From assembly GCF_928368155.1 (NCBI RefSeq), contig NZ_CAKMRU010000002.1:124001-188000 (forward strand): a stretch of 64,000 bases of DNA. Reading direction: 5' to 3'. The translations under genes and the position numbers were made by a program. Below, one piece after another: positions 37,286 through 50,131 of this stretch. This DNA comes from Anaerococcus ihuae (GTDB taxonomy: Bacteria > Bacillota > Clostridia > Tissierellales > Peptoniphilaceae). The notes under the pieces are model-generated. The model made no database searches. It saw nothing but the letters and a program-made list of their open reading frames with translations, and had not been told where the DNA came from. Within the stretch, counting starts at the first letter, position 1, and each line of letters begins with the position of its first letter.

Positions 37286-38506
37286 TTATTCAAATTTCAA
37301 AGAATTAACAATATTTTCATTCAAAATTTGTGTTTTATTAGTATTTTTTAATGGACCAGTAAGAATCATATTTACAAAATAATCATCAGTTTCAAAGGCT
37401 ATTTTTTCACCTTCTAGGGAGAATTGTTCAGTGTAGATTCTCACCTTCGATTTCATAAATAACTTATCGTTGACCATTTCTTCCTTAACAATTCCCATTG
37501 GAGATATAAAAGCTGGTGGGATTTGAGTGCCTTGGCTTTGGTTGAAAGATTTTTTGAGGTCCATATCGTCGTCTTTTTTTATTTTTGAAATCAAAATTTG
37601 ATTTATGGTTTTTCCGGAAAATTGGTTTTCAAAAACAGTCAAGGACTCGCTATCTTGGATTTTCTTCATATTTTCTGGAATATTGAAGGAAAAACCATCC
37701 ATATCAATTTTTTCTGTTGCATAAAGGTCGATTTTTTTATCAAAAGACTTGAAAGATTTTGCCACCATGTTAAAATCTTCACTTTCAGGATAGGTAGTTG
37801 ACAATAAATCTGCCATTATATAAGGAGAAAATTGAGATTTTTCCTTGTCTTCTACAATTTGAAATTTTAAAACATTTGTAGGTGTCGCCATAAAAATATT
37901 GGTATAGGAAAATTTATTGTTTTCAATTATTGAATAAGTAGATTTTTTGTCCTCACTTTCAAGAACAATTGGTTTTTGGACTACATTGGCATTTTCAATA
38001 CCTGAATTATAAGTTTCCTTGTCAGAAAATTTATAAAGGTCGGTCTTTATTTCAACTTCGGATTTTTCTCCATCTTTAAATAATTTTTTTATATTAATAG
38101 ATAAGTCGTAAAAATCAGATTTTGGAAAATCAACAACATATTGGCCATCTTTTGAATAAAGCTTGCACCTATCAGGAATTCTTATATTAAGGGCTGATAA
38201 GTAAATATTTTTGTTATAATCTAGATTTTTAAGTTCATCAGCATTGTAAGGCTCATCAGAGTCGCTAGAAAGATTATCTGGATAATCTCCCAGCATCCTA
38301 TCAATAAATATAGAATTATCTCTTTTATATCCTTCAATATTATCGTGCTTATATTCTAATCTTTTCTTTTCTTTCTTTTCATTTGATGATGATTCAGAAG
38401 AAATGCTTTGATTTTTTAAATTGCTATCATTAGATTTATTTATATTTTCGTTTTTTCCACAAGAAGAAAAAATTAATATAAATAGAAATATCAAAATTTT
38501 TTTCAT
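37286..38506 (-). CDS. Hypothetical lipoprotein
   Basis: A 406-residue protein with a signal peptide and lipobox FSSC (Cys at 16), then a low-complexity Asn/Ser/Lys linker to about residue 55. The rest looks like a soluble extracytoplasmic domain with two similar-looking halves (IRIPDRCKLY... and FSFNIPENMKKI...). I recognise no family. A TGATATAAT extended -10 box on the minus strand lies at 38535-38543. Confidence 0.75.
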   Translation of the reverse strand: MKKILIFLFILIFSSCGKNENINKSNDSNLKNQSISSESSSNEKKEKKRLEYKHDNIEGYKRDNSIFIDRMLGDYPDNLSSDSDEPYNADELKNLDYNKNIYLSALNIRIPDRCKLYSKDGQYVVDFPKSDFYDLSINIKKLFKDGEKSEVEIKTDLYKFSDKETYNSGIENANVVQKPIVLESEDKKSTYSIIENNKFSYTNIFMATPTNVLKFQIVEDKEKSQFSPYIMADLLSTTYPESEDFNMVAKSFKSFDKKIDLYATEKIDMDGFSFNIPENMKKIQDSESLTVFENQFSGKTINQILISKIKKDDDMDLKKSFNQSQGTQIPPAFISPMGIVKEEMVNDKLFMKSKVRIYTEQFSLEGEKIAFETDDYFVNMILTGPLKNTNKTQILNENIVNSLKFE

Positions 38507-38692
38507 AAATACTCCAAATTTCTTTTATTCATTGATTATATCATAAATTCTTAAAAATTAAATTAATTAATTTTTTTATAGGCTTTAAAAAATATAAAAA
38601 AGTCTTTAAAAAAATTTCACTTCTTGGTATCATTAAATATAGGAAATGGTTTATTTCCGACAAACTTTAAGAAGAAATCTAAAGGAGAAAAA

Positions 38693-39655
38693 ATGAATAG
38701 AGACTTAGGTATCAACTTATGTAGAGTAACCGAAGCAGCAGCCCTTGCAAGCGCAAAATACTTGGGCAAGGGAAAGAAAAACGATTCTGATAATATCGCA
38801 GTAGACCAAATGAGGGCTATGTTTAATTATTTGGGCATAAACGGAAGAGTTGTAATAGGGGAAGGCGAAATCGACGAAGCTCCTATGTTATACATAGGTG
38901 AAGAAATTGGAGATATGAGCCAAGATGACGTTGTAGATATAGCCGTTGACCCAATCGACGGAACAGCATCTCTTGCAAACGGAACAAGCAATTCGATTTC
39001 AGTTATTGCAGTAGCACCAGAAGGATGCCTATTAAATGCTCCAGATGTATATATGAATAAAATTGCCACAGGCAGTAAAGCAAAGGGCGTTATAGACATA
39101 AATAAATCTACAAAAGAAAATATAGAAAATGTAGCAAAGGCTTTAAACAAAAAAGTTTCAGATATAACAGTTTCTGTTTTGCACAGACCAAGACACGAAA
39201 AATTGGTTGAGGAAATAAGAGAAGCTGGAGCAAGAATTTCCATGGTAGAAGACGGCGATGTTTTAACAGCCATAGCCACAGAATTATCAGGTGGAAAAAT
39301 TGACCTTATAATGGGAATAGGCGGAGCTCCAGAAGGAGTAATAGCGGCTGCAGCCCTAAAATGTTTGGGAGGAGATTTCCAAGGAGTATTTGCCCCATCA
39401 GACTCTAAACAAGTTAAAAGATGCCTAAAAATGGGAGTAGATTTTGACAAAGTTTATACAATAGACGATTTGGTAAAAGGAGAGGACGTTTTATTTGCAG
39501 CAACAGGAATAACTGATGGCACATTTTTAAAAGGCGTATCCTATACTAAAAACAATATGGCAGAAACCCAATCACTATTATTGAGACTTCCATCAGGAAC
39601 AATAAGATATATCGACTCAATTCATAAACTCGATCAAAAATTAGACCAAAAATAA
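38693..39655 (+). CDS. glpX: Fructose-1,6-bisphosphatase class II
   Basis: Gluconeogenic phosphatase of 320 residues. Family motifs: GEGEIDEAPMLYIGEE and DPIDGTASLANG (metal and substrate binding) and GIGGAPEGVIAAAALK. AAAGGAG before 38693 fixes the start; an upstream in-frame ATG at 38624 adds an unlikely 23-residue extension. Its last 15 bp overlap, antisense, the end of the broken gene on the minus strand. Confidence 0.95.
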   Translation: MNRDLGINLCRVTEAAALASAKYLGKGKKNDSDNIAVDQMRAMFNYLGINGRVVIGEGEIDEAPMLYIGEEIGDMSQDDVVDIAVDPIDGTASLANGTSNSISVIAVAPEGCLLNAPDVYMNKIATGSKAKGVIDINKSTKENIENVAKALNKKVSDITVSVLHRPRHEKLVEEIREAGARISMVEDGDVLTAIATELSGGKIDLIMGIGGAPEGVIAAAALKCLGGDFQGVFAPSDSKQVKRCLKMGVDFDKVYTIDDLVKGEDVLFAATGITDGTFLKGVSYTKNNMAETQSLLLRLPSGTIRYIDSIHKLDQKLDQK

Positions 39656-39915
39656 GGACAAAAAAGAAAGGCCTATAAATATAAAAAGAATGGCTTGTAA
39701 TATAAAATGAGATTTTTTGGGGATTATGTAAGCTTTACTTAAATAATATAAAGAAATAATCCCCAAAAAAATAGAAAAAATTTTAGATAAGAAAAAATTT
39801 CTTACAAAAATATGATTAAGAGCTGTTAGAAAATATGTAAGAATAAATAGGGATAAGTAGAAAACTTGTCTTTTATTTTTGTTTTATTAAAAATTTTATT
39901 TGATAAATTAAACAT
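39641..39915 (-). pseudogene. Fur-controlled small membrane protein gene with a one-base frameshift
   Basis: From the ATG at 39913-39915 with ribosome site GAAAGGAAA, the first frame reads MFNLSNKIFNKTK and stops after 29 codons. In another frame, from about 39875, an open frame of roughly 80 codons continues to a stop at 39641-39643, with about three hydrophobic helices (for example VFYLSLFILTYFLTAL and ILQAILFIFIGLSFLSLFLV). Adding one A to the A-run at about 39876-39880 joins both into one 90-residue protein. The promoter and Fur box upstream are intact. It could be a recent pseudogene, a programmed or variable frameshift, or a sequencing error. Family not recognised. Confidence 0.6.
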
Positions 39916-39930
39916 AAAAATTTCCTTTCA

Positions 39931-39983
39931 GATAACGATAACTATTATCAATTCTATTATATAAAATGAGAAATTTTTGTCAA
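39931..39983 (-). promoter_or_regulatory. Consensus promoter plus Fur box
   Basis: Read on minus: TTGACA (39978-39983), 16-bp spacer, TATAAT (39956-39961), then GATAATAGTTATCGTTATC (39931-39949), matching the 19-bp Fur box at 16 positions. The ribosome site and ATG of the frameshifted gene follow within 20 bp. Confidence 0.8.
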
Positions 39984-40006
39984 CAGAATACATAATTATA
40001 ATAAAA

Positions 40007-40102
40007 TTTTAAAATAGAATACAAAAATAGTAGGAAAATTTTAAAATAGAACATAAAAATAGTAAGAAGATTCTAAAATAAAATACAAAGATTGTAGGAG
40101 TA
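40007..40102. repeat. Three imperfect 32-bp tandem repeats
   Basis: Units start at 40007, 40039 and 40071, each with the pattern TTTTAAAATAGAAYA-AAAAATAGTAGGA. A decayed fourth copy may start at 40103. Non-coding, between the Fur promoter and the ntp operon. Confidence 0.75.
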
Positions 40103-40213
40103 CTTTAAAAATAAAGTCAATAAAAGAGAAAATCTTTGAAAAAGAAATTCTAATATTTTAAAATTCCTATAAATATTATTCAAATTGGGTAATATATATT
40201 TATATGGTCAATA

Positions 40214-40222
40214 TGCTATAAT
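40214..40222 (+). promoter_or_regulatory. Extended -10 promoter of the ntp operon
   Basis: TGCTATAAT (40214-40222) is a perfect extended -10 box, 28 bp upstream of the first ATPase gene. The -35 region is weak. Confidence 0.6.
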
Positions 40223-40249
40223 AATACTGTATATAGTAGGAGGTGAAGG

Positions 40250-40559
40250 ATGGCAAGCGATGTAATTAACCAAGTTAAAGATGCAGAAATTGCTGCTGAC
40301 AAACTTGTAGACGATGCCAAAATAAAAGCCAAGGAAATAATTGAATCTTCAAAAATCGAGGCTAGCAATTCTTACAAAGAAAAAATCGAAAAGGCAAAAA
40401 AAGATGCTAATGATTTAATCGAAAAAGCAAAGGAAGAAGCAAGCGAGGAAAAGATTCCACTTATTGACAAGGCAAAAGAAGAAAGCAAGGATATTTTAAA
40501 CCAAGATGGGGGAAAAATTGATGGGCTTTTAGATCTTTTAACAGAAAGGATTGTAAATA

Positions 40560-40573
<14 letters not shown>
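40250..40573 (+). CDS. ntpF: V/A-type ATPase peripheral stalk subunit (NtpF/AhaH-like)
   Basis: A 107-residue, Lys/Glu/Ala-rich protein predicted to be one long coiled coil, as in the stalk subunit that pairs with subunit E. It is first in an operon with the same order as Enterococcus hirae ntpFIKECGABD. Strong AGGAGG ribosome site; it overlaps ntpI by 14 bp. Confidence 0.88.
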
Positions 40574-42960
<2,387 letters not shown>

Positions 42961-42969
42961 GGCTTTATT

Positions 42970-43521
42970 ATGAACAATCTTGATTTATTATTAGATGGAA
43001 TAAGAAAAGATGGGCAAAAAGAAGCCGATCATATCCTATCTAATGGTCAAAAAAGAAAAGAAGAAATAATAAAAGAATCAGAAGAAAAAGCCCAAAGACA
43101 AGTCTCACAAATAATAGAAAATGCCCAAAAAGAAGCGAAAAGAATAAAAGAAAATTCAAAAGTAACTGCAAATAGACAGGCGAGAGATATAAAAATCGGA
43201 GCAAAAAACCAAGTTGTAGAAGAAGTTTTAGAAAAACTAATTAAAAAATTAGAAAAACTAGGACCAAATTCCTACAAAACTTTTGTCCTAAATAGACTAA
43301 AAGATTCAGGAATAGAAAAAGGCGAAATTCTTTTACAAAAAGACATGAAATTTCATTTCAAAGAAGAAGATTTTGGTGGACTAAAAATATCAAATGAGAG
43401 CGTAGATGGAGGATTTGTAGTAAAGAACGGAAAAATTATTTACGACAATACCTTTAAATCTTTGGTAAATTTTGAAAAAGATTCTTTAGAAAAAATAATA
43501 GTTGATGAAATATTTAAGTGA
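42970..43521 (+). CDS. ntpE: V/A-type ATPase subunit E
   Basis: Peripheral stalk subunit of 183 residues. The N-terminal 90 residues are a charged coiled coil (KRKEEIIKESEEKAQRQV), and the C-terminal part is a globular domain. The ribosome site is weak, so translation may be coupled to ntpK. Confidence 0.9.
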   Translation: MNNLDLLLDGIRKDGQKEADHILSNGQKRKEEIIKESEEKAQRQVSQIIENAQKEAKRIKENSKVTANRQARDIKIGAKNQVVEEVLEKLIKKLEKLGPNSYKTFVLNRLKDSGIEKGEILLQKDMKFHFKEEDFGGLKISNESVDGGFVVKNGKIIYDNTFKSLVNFEKDSLEKIIVDEIFK

Positions 43522-43531
43522 GGTGATTTAG

Positions 43532-44527
43532 ATGGATAGAGAAAAATTTATCCGCCCATCAATTACTACAAGAGTATACGAAAAAAATCTCCTTACTTCA
43601 GAAAATTTAAAAAGGCTAATAGATACAGACAATCTTGAAGAAGCTATATCAAGTTTAAATGACACAAAATATGGAGAATATTTACAAAAATTAGATAGAC
43701 CAGAAGACTACGAAAAAGTTCTATCCCAAGTTCTTTTACAGTCATACAAGGATATGATAAAAATAAGTCCAGATGAAAATTTGGTAAAATACTTGGAAGA
43801 AAAATATAATTTCCATAATTTAAAAGTTTTATTAAAAGAGCTAATTCAAGACGAAGATTACAAATCAATCTATATTGACATAGGAAATATTGACCTTGTA
43901 AAATTAAAAAGAAATCTAAAAGAAGATTTACTTGATGATAATAAGTACTTATCCTATGCCAAAAAAGCCCTAGACCTTTACGAGGAAAACAAAGATCCTC
44001 AAGATATAGACCTATCTTTGGACAAAGATTTTTATGAAAAACTTCTAGAAGATGCAAAAAACCTAGATTATGAAAGTTTGATAAATTTCACCAAAGAAAG
44101 AATTGACCTTACAAACTTAAAAGCACTTTTAAGAATAAAAGGTCAAGACCAAAGTGTCGATTTATTGGAAAAAGCCCTAATAGATGGTGGAAACATTGAA
44201 AAAAATCTCTTTAGAGATTCATTAAATGCAGAAAAATCATCATACACAAACCTATTTTTCAAAGAAAAAATTTACCCAAAAGTAAAAGATGCTTTGGAAG
44301 AAAATGATTTGTATAAGGCTATGCAAAAAATCGAAAAAATAATTGATAACCACTTGATGGACTTTGCAAAAGAGAGCAAAAAAGTAAGCTATGGTCCAGA
44401 GGTTATTATGGGATATCTTATAAGTCGTGAAATGGAAATTAAAAATTTAAGAATTATCCTAACAGCCAAATTAAATTCACTTTCTCGTGAATTTATGGAA
44501 GAAAGGTTGCGTGATCTATATGTATAG
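43532..44527 (+). CDS. ntpC: V/A-type ATPase subunit C
   Basis: A 331-residue helical subunit (d-type) linking the central stalk to the membrane ring. The V-ATPase C/AC39 pattern is visible at the end: [28 protein letters not shown]. Ribosome site GTGAGGTG. The last codons contain the start of ntpG. Confidence 0.92.
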   Translation: MDREKFIRPSITTRVYEKNLLTSENLKRLIDTDNLEEAISSLNDTKYGEYLQKLDRPEDYEKVLSQVLLQSYKDMIKISPDENLVKYLEEKYNFHNLKVLLKELIQDEDYKSIYIDIGNIDLVKLKRNLKEDLLDDNKYLSYAKKALDLYEENKDPQDIDLSLDKDFYEKLLEDAKNLDYESLINFTKERIDLTNLKALLRIKGQDQSVDLLEKALIDGGNIEKNLFRDSLNAEKSSYTNLFFKEKIYPKVKDALEENDLYKAMQKIEKIIDNHLMDFAKESKKVSYGPEVIMGYLISREMEIKNLRIILTAKLNSLSREFMEERLRDLYV

Positions 44528-44831
44528 GGTAGCCGTAATAGGAGATAAAGATTCAGTCCTAATGTTTAAAGCGTTGGGAGTTGATGTATATACAGCAGTA
44601 GATGGAGAAGATGCAAAAAAACTTGTAAAAAAACTTGCCCAAGAAAATTTTGGCATAATATTTATTACAGAAGATTTTGCAGCAAAAATCCAAGATACTA
44701 TAGACAAATACAGAGAAGAAATGACTCCAGCAATTATACTTATACCATCCAACAAGGAAGATCTTGGACTTGGAATGGCAGATATAAATAAGAGTGTAGA
44801 AAAAGCTGTTGGAGCTAACATTTTGAACTAG
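44520..44831 (+). CDS. ntpG: V/A-type ATPase subunit F
   Basis: A 103-residue central-stalk subunit. [23 protein letters not shown] and [14 protein letters not shown] match the family. I use the ATG at 44520 (overlapping ntpC by 8 bp) because the conserved sequence starts there; an in-frame ATG at 44487 is inside ntpC. Confidence 0.93.
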   Translation: MYRVAVIGDKDSVLMFKALGVDVYTAVDGEDAKKLVKKLAQENFGIIFITEDFAAKIQDTIDKYREEMTPAIILIPSNKEDLGLGMADINKSVEKAVGANILN

Positions 44832-44844
44832 AAGGAGACCAAAT

Positions 44845-46608
44845 TTGAATAAAGGTAAAATCACAAGAGTATCAGGTCCACTTGTAGAAGCAAAGGGATT
44901 ATCTGATGCTAATATCTATGATGTGGTCGAAGTTTCAAAAGATAAGCTCATCGGAGAAATTATAGAGATGAGAGGGGATGTTGCAAATATTCAAGTTTAC
45001 GAAGAAACAACTGGAATTGGACCTGGAGATGAAGTAGTTTCAACAGGTGCTCCACTATCAGTTGAACTTGGACCAGGACTACTTGAAAGAATGTATGACG
45101 GAATCCAAAGACCACTTGAAAAACTTGAATTATTGGCAGGAGAATTTCTAAAAAGAGGAGTTACAGCCCCACCACTAAATAGAGAAAAATTATGGGAATT
45201 TAAAGCAGAAAAAGAAGTTGGAGATGAAGTGGTTCCAGGAGATATCCTAGGTACAGTTGATGAAACTTCAGTAATTAACCATAAAATTATGGTTCCAAAC
45301 GGAATTAAAGGAAAAGTTAAAGAAATAAAGGATGGAGAATATACAGTAGAAGATACAGTTGCTGTAATTGAAACCGAAAATGGCGATAAGAATTTAAATA
45401 TGATTCAAAAATGGCCAGTAAGATCTCCAAGACCATTTAACAGAAAACTTGACCCAGACACACCACTTATAACAGGACAAAGAGTTATTGATACATTTTT
45501 CCCAGTTGCAAAGGGAGGAGCTGCATCAATTCCAGGACCATTTGGATCAGGAAAAACAGTTATCCAACACCAAATTGCAAAATATGCCGACGCTGACGTT
45601 GTAATTTATGTAGGTTGTGGAGAACGTGGAAACGAGATGACTGACGTACTTGACGAGTTTCCAGAACTAATCGATCCAAAAACTGGCGAATCAATCATGA
45701 AAAGAACTGTACTTATAGCAAACACTTCAAACATGCCAGTAGCAGCCAGAGAGGCAAGTGTTTATACAGGAATTACCATGGCAGAATATTACAGAGATAT
45801 GGGATATTCTGTAGCTTTGATGGCAGATTCTACATCAAGATGGGCAGAGGCCCTTCGTGAGATGAGTGGACGTTTGGAAGAGATGCCAGGAGACGAAGGA
45901 TTCCCTGCTTATCTTGCAAGCCGTATAGCAGATTTCTACGAAAGAAGTGGAAAAGTTATAGTAAATGGACAAGTAGAAAAAGAAGGATCACTTTCAGTAA
46001 TAGGAGCAGTTTCTCCTCCAGGTGGAGACTTATCTGAACCTGTTACCCAAGCAACACTTCGTATAGTAAAAGTATTCTGGGGACTTGATTATGATTTGTC
46101 TTACCAAAGACACTTCCCAGCTATAAACTGGCTAAATTCATACTCACTATATCAAGATAAGATGGATTCATATATAGATAAAACTGTTGATGAAAAATTC
46201 TCAAAAAACAGAATGAGAGCAATGAGTTTACTTCAACAAGAATCATCCCTACAAGAAATTGTAAGACTAATCGGTCGTGATGGCCTAAGTGATGATGATA
46301 AATTAAAACTTGATGTAACAAAATCACTAAGAGAAGATTTCTTGCAACAAAACGCCTTCCATGAAACAGATGCCTTCTGCCCAATGGAAAAACAAGATTT
46401 AATGCTTGATACAATCCTATATTTTTACGACAAAAGTCTAGAAGCTTTAGCTGATGGAGCAAATCTTGATAGACTTGAAGAGCTTGAAGTAAAAGAAAAA
46501 ATCACAAGATTAAAACTTATAAAAGATGAAAACTTGGAAGAATTCGACCAAGTTAAAGAACAAATCGACAAAGAATGCAAAGAAGCTGTAGCAAAGGGGG
46601 ATGAATAA
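44845..46608 (+). CDS. ntpA: V/A-type ATPase catalytic subunit A
   Basis: Catalytic ATPase subunit, 587 residues. P-loop GPFGSGKT (near 233-240), the A-subunit-specific insert near 100-190, and the arginine-containing [14 protein letters not shown] segment. The start is TTG at 44845, supported by AGAAGGAGACC. Overlaps ntpB by one base. Confidence 0.97.
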   Translation: MNKGKITRVSGPLVEAKGLSDANIYDVVEVSKDKLIGEIIEMRGDVANIQVYEETTGIGPGDEVVSTGAPLSVELGPGLLERMYDGIQRPLEKLELLAGEFLKRGVTAPPLNREKLWEFKAEKEVGDEVVPGDILGTVDETSVINHKIMVPNGIKGKVKEIKDGEYTVEDTVAVIETENGDKNLNMIQKWPVRSPRPFNRKLDPDTPLITGQRVIDTFFPVAKGGAASIPGPFGSGKTVIQHQIAKYADADVVIYVGCGERGNEMTDVLDEFPELIDPKTGESIMKRTVLIANTSNMPVAAREASVYTGITMAEYYRDMGYSVALMADSTSRWAEALREMSGRLEEMPGDEGFPAYLASRIADFYERSGKVIVNGQVEKEGSLSVIGAVSPPGGDLSEPVTQATLRIVKVFWGLDYDLSYQRHFPAINWLNSYSLYQDKMDSYIDKTVDEKFSKNRMRAMSLLQQESSLQEIVRLIGRDGLSDDDKLKLDVTKSLREDFLQQNAFHETDAFCPMEKQDLMLDTILYFYDKSLEALADGANLDRLEELEVKEKITRLKLIKDENLEEFDQVKEQIDKECKEAVAKGDE

Positions 46609-47999
46609 TGCTAAAAGAATATAAAAGCGTATCAGAAGTAGTTGGACCCCTAATGCTTGTCGAAGATGTTAGTGGAGTTGATTATGAAGAGCTAGTTGAT
46701 ATAGAACTTCAAACAGGAGAAAGAAGAAGAGGAAGAGTAATAGAAATTGATGAAAACAATGCTGTTGTTCAACTTTTTGAAGGATCTTCTGGAATTAACT
46801 TAAAATCAACATCAGTAAGATTTTTAGGTAGACCACTAGAACTTGGCGTAAGCGAAGATATGATAGGAAGAACTTTTGATGGACTAGGAAGACCAATCGA
46901 TGATGGCCCATCAATTATTCCTGAAGAAAAAAGAGATGTAAACGGAGTTGCAATAAATCCTGTAAGCCGTGATTATCCATCAGAATTTATCCAAACAGGT
47001 GTATCAACAATCGACGGATTAAATACCCTTGTTCGTGGACAAAAACTTCCAATATTTTCAGGATCAGGACTTCCACACAATAAATTTGCAGCCCAAATTG
47101 CAAGACAAGCAAAAGTATTAAACGATAGCGAAGACTTCGCCGTTGTTTTTGCAGCTATAGGAATTACATTTGAAGAAGCTCAATTCTTTAGACAAGACTT
47201 TGAAAAAACAGGAGCTTTGGATAGGTCAGTAATGTTTATAAACCTTGCAGATGACCCTGCAATCGAGCGTTTATCAACACCAAAAATGGCGCTAACAGCA
47301 GCAGAATATTTGGCATTTGAAAAGAATATGCAGGTTTTGGTTATCATGACAGATATGACAAACTACGCAGAAGCTCTTCGTGAAGTTTCAGCAGCAAGAA
47401 AAGAAGTTCCAGGCCGTCGTGGTTACCCAGGATATCTTTATACAGACCTTGCAACCCTTTATGAAAGAGCTGGAAAATTAAAAGGAAAACCAGGTACAAT
47501 TACCCAAATTCCAATTTTAACCATGCCAGAAAATGATATAACCCACCCAATCCCAGATTTGACAGGCTATATCACAGAAGGACAAATTATTTTATCAAAT
47601 GAGCTTTATAACCAAGGAGTAAACCCACCAGTTTCAATTCTTCCATCCCTATCAAGGCTTAAAGATAAGGGAATTGGAGAAGGAAAAACAAGAGAAGACC
47701 ACGCGGATACCATGAACCAAATTTATGCAGCTTATGCATCCGGAGTTGACGCAAGAGAGCTTCAAAAAATCCTTGGAGATTCTGCTCTTTCAAAAGCTGA
47801 CCTTGCTTTTGCAGAATTTGCAAAACAATTTGAAGAAAAATATATAAATCAAGGATTCTACACAAATAGATCCATAGAAGATACCCTAAATCTTGGTTGG
47901 GAATTATTAAAAATAATACCAAAATCTGAACTAAAGAGAATCGATGACGAATTAATCGATAAATATTTGGATAAAGACGAAAACAAAAAGGAGTCTTAG
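46608..47999 (+). CDS. ntpB: V/A-type ATPase subunit B
   Basis: Non-catalytic subunit of 463 residues alternating with [19 protein letters not shown] replaces the P-loop, as is normal. [38 protein letters not shown] is the family signature region (SASRx equivalent). Confidence 0.97.
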   Translation: MLKEYKSVSEVVGPLMLVEDVSGVDYEELVDIELQTGERRRGRVIEIDENNAVVQLFEGSSGINLKSTSVRFLGRPLELGVSEDMIGRTFDGLGRPIDDGPSIIPEEKRDVNGVAINPVSRDYPSEFIQTGVSTIDGLNTLVRGQKLPIFSGSGLPHNKFAAQIARQAKVLNDSEDFAVVFAAIGITFEEAQFFRQDFEKTGALDRSVMFINLADDPAIERLSTPKMALTAAEYLAFEKNMQVLVIMTDMTNYAEALREVSAARKEVPGRRGYPGYLYTDLATLYERAGKLKGKPGTITQIPILTMPENDITHPIPDLTGYITEGQIILSNELYNQGVNPPVSILPSLSRLKDKGIGEGKTREDHADTMNQIYAAYASGVDARELQKILGDSALSKADLAFAEFAKQFEEKYINQGFYTNRSIEDTLNLGWELLKIIPKSELKRIDDELIDKYLDKDENKKES

Positions 48000-48002
48000 G
48001 CT

Positions 48003-48647
48003 ATGACAAGGCTTAATGTAACTCCAACCAGGATGAATTTAAATACCCTAAAGAAAAGACTTGCCACATCCAAAAGAGGCTACAAACTTTTAAAAGACAA
48101 ACAAGATGAGCTGATGAGACAATTTCTTGAAAAAATCAGAGAAAACAAAAGACTTCGTGAAGAAGTTGAAGCTGATTTGAAAGATTCATCAAAGGGATTT
48201 TTGATGGCATCATCTTTTATGAGCCCAGAATTTTTGGAAGAAGCAGTAAGTTTTCCTACACAAAAAATTGGGGTAGATATAAAAGTAAAAAATGTCATGA
48301 GTGTAAGAATTCCTCAAATGGAATTTAAAATTGACAAGGGAGGAAATGAAAATGCCTCCATGTATCCTTATGGCCTTGCCCAAACATCAGCTGATTTGGA
48401 CCTTGCCATAAAAGGATTAAACAAGGTTATGGATAAACTTTTAACCTTGGCAGAACTTGAAAAATCAACTCAACTTATGGCAGATGAAATTGAAGGAACA
48501 AGAAGAAGGGTAAACGCCCTAGAATATAGGACGATTCCAGATTTGGAAGAAACAATCAAATATATTAGAGCTAAACTAGAAGAAAACGAAAGAGCAACAA
48601 TCTCAAGATTAATGAAGGTTAAGGATATTATTTCCGAAGAAGCCTAA
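48003..48647 (+). CDS. ntpD: V/A-type ATPase subunit D
   Basis: Central rotor shaft of 214 residues, mostly coiled coil. The N-terminal PTRMNLNTLKKRLATSKRGYKLLKDKQDEL and the C-terminal RRRVNALEYRTIPDLEETIKYI match the family. Last gene of the operon; a terminator follows. Confidence 0.95.
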   Translation: MTRLNVTPTRMNLNTLKKRLATSKRGYKLLKDKQDELMRQFLEKIRENKRLREEVEADLKDSSKGFLMASSFMSPEFLEEAVSFPTQKIGVDIKVKNVMSVRIPQMEFKIDKGGNENASMYPYGLAQTSADLDLAIKGLNKVMDKLLTLAELEKSTQLMADEIEGTRRRVNALEYRTIPDLEETIKYIRAKLEENERATISRLMKVKDIISEEA

Positions 48648-48687
48648 GTCTTGAAAAGAGAAATTTTCATAGTTTAGTAATAAGGAT

Positions 48688-48715
48688 AAAAGGGACGTGT
48701 TAAGCGTCCTTTTAA
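48688..48715 (+). terminator. Terminator of the ntp operon
   Basis: AAAAGGGACG (48688-48697) pairs with CGTCCTTTT (48705-48713), one bulge, with a T-rich end. Confidence 0.75.
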
Positions 48716-48740
48716 TACATAAATTTTAAAGGAGAAACGA

Positions 48741-50108
48741 ATGGATACGGAAGGACCCTACGCGAATTTGACAATTTTTTTAATAGTTTTGGCGCTGATT
48801 TTATTGAATGCCTTAATAAATATGATATTTTCATCCCTTACTTCCCTAAATCATCAAAAATTAAGAGATATGGTGGAAAATGGGGATAGGAAGGCAAAGG
48901 AAGTTTTGCTTTTATCGCAAGACCAACAAAGGCTTATGCAAAGTCAAAATTTCCAAGATGCAGTTTTATCAATAATCACAATTGCCTTTCTTTTATTAAA
49001 TATAAATGATTCTTTGGAAAAATTTCTAAACAGAGAATCCGATTTTATGCAAATGCTTATAATGATTTTTATGGTTGTAGTTTTTGTTGTAATCAAGAGG
49101 GTTTTTGCAAATATGATTCCTCAAAGAATAGGAATTAAAAATCCCTACACGATTTCCAAAAAAACTACAGGTTTTGCAAAAATTATATTATTTTTTACCA
49201 AGCCTTTTGTAAGTTTTGTAAATAAAGTTACCAATCTTATTATGAATATTTTTGGAATTGAGTCTAAGGCTATTGAAAAAGAAGTTACGGCAGAACAAAT
49301 TAAATCCATAGTCCAAGTTGGAGAAGACCAAGGAGTTTTAAGGCCTTTGGAATCGAAAATGATTAGATCAATTATGGAATTTGATGACGTTTGGGCAGAA
49401 GAGATAATGACCGCAAGGCCTGAAGTATTTATGATTGATATAAAAGATAGGGAAAGAAAATATTTGGATGAATTTATTAAATTAAAACATTCAAGAATTC
49501 CAGTCTACGACGAGGAAGTTGATAATATCTTGGGAATTATCTATACAAAAGACTATCTTTTGGAGGCAATTGATGTTGGAATTGCAAGTGTTGATATTAG
49601 AAAATTAATAAAACCAGCATTTTTTGTTCCAGAAAAAATAGAAACCGACAAATTATTTTCTCAAATGCAAAAAGACCATATTCATATGGCAATTTTGATA
49701 GATGAATATGGTGGATTTTCGGGAATTGTTACCATGGAAGATCTGGTAGAAGAAATTGTTGGAGATATGGATGATACATTTGACAAGGACCTTCCAGACA
49801 TTAGAACCTCAACCAAGGGATCATATATAGTAAAGGGTTCAACCTCAATAAAAGATTTAAATGATATTTTGGGTCTTGATATTGACGAAGAAAACGACCA
49901 ATACGATACGGTTGCAGGCTTTATGATAGATAGGCTAGGATTTGTCCCAGACGAAGGCTTCGAAAAAGCGGTAGTTTACAAAGATTACGAATTTAAAATC
50001 CTCTATATAGAAGAAACCCGAATTAAAATTGTAAGAATAAAAAAGTTAAATAAAGCTCAAGAAGATTTGGGTGAAGAGATGGAAAAAGAAGAAAACACTA
50101 CTAATTAA
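48741..50108 (+). CDS. CNNM/CBS-domain membrane protein (HlyC/CorC family)
   Basis: A 455-residue protein with the CNNM (DUF21) membrane domain (about 1-190, four helices), a CBS pair (about 215-335, including MTARPEVFMIDIKDR and RIPVYDEEVDNILGIIYTKDYL) and a C-terminal CorC_HlyC domain. Homologues export or control Mg2+ or Co2+. The hemolysin name in databases is historical. Confidence 0.88.
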   Translation: MDTEGPYANLTIFLIVLALILLNALINMIFSSLTSLNHQKLRDMVENGDRKAKEVLLLSQDQQRLMQSQNFQDAVLSIITIAFLLLNINDSLEKFLNRESDFMQMLIMIFMVVVFVVIKRVFANMIPQRIGIKNPYTISKKTTGFAKIILFFTKPFVSFVNKVTNLIMNIFGIESKAIEKEVTAEQIKSIVQVGEDQGVLRPLESKMIRSIMEFDDVWAEEIMTARPEVFMIDIKDRERKYLDEFIKLKHSRIPVYDEEVDNILGIIYTKDYLLEAIDVGIASVDIRKLIKPAFFVPEKIETDKLFSQMQKDHIHMAILIDEYGGFSGIVTMEDLVEEIVGDMDDTFDKDLPDIRTSTKGSYIVKGSTSIKDLNDILGLDIDEENDQYDTVAGFMIDRLGFVPDEGFEKAVVYKDYEFKILYIEETRIKIVRIKKLNKAQEDLGEEMEKEENTTN

Positions 50109-50131
50109 CACATAGTAGTGTTTTCTTTTTT
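50091..50131. terminator. Terminator overlapping the CNNM stop codon
   Basis: GAAAACACTACTA (50091-50103) pairs perfectly with TAGTAGTGTTTTC (50113-50125), followed by T residues. The left arm includes the last codons of the upstream gene. It may also serve the convergent reductase gene. Confidence 0.85.

Noticed and set aside
38827-39450. Open frame of 207 codons antisense to glpX
   Set aside because: It mirrors the glpX codon pattern and has no start signal or recognisable domain.
40007-40102. Possible CRISPR array
   Set aside because: The 32-bp units are directly adjacent with no spacers and are diverged, and no cas gene is present.
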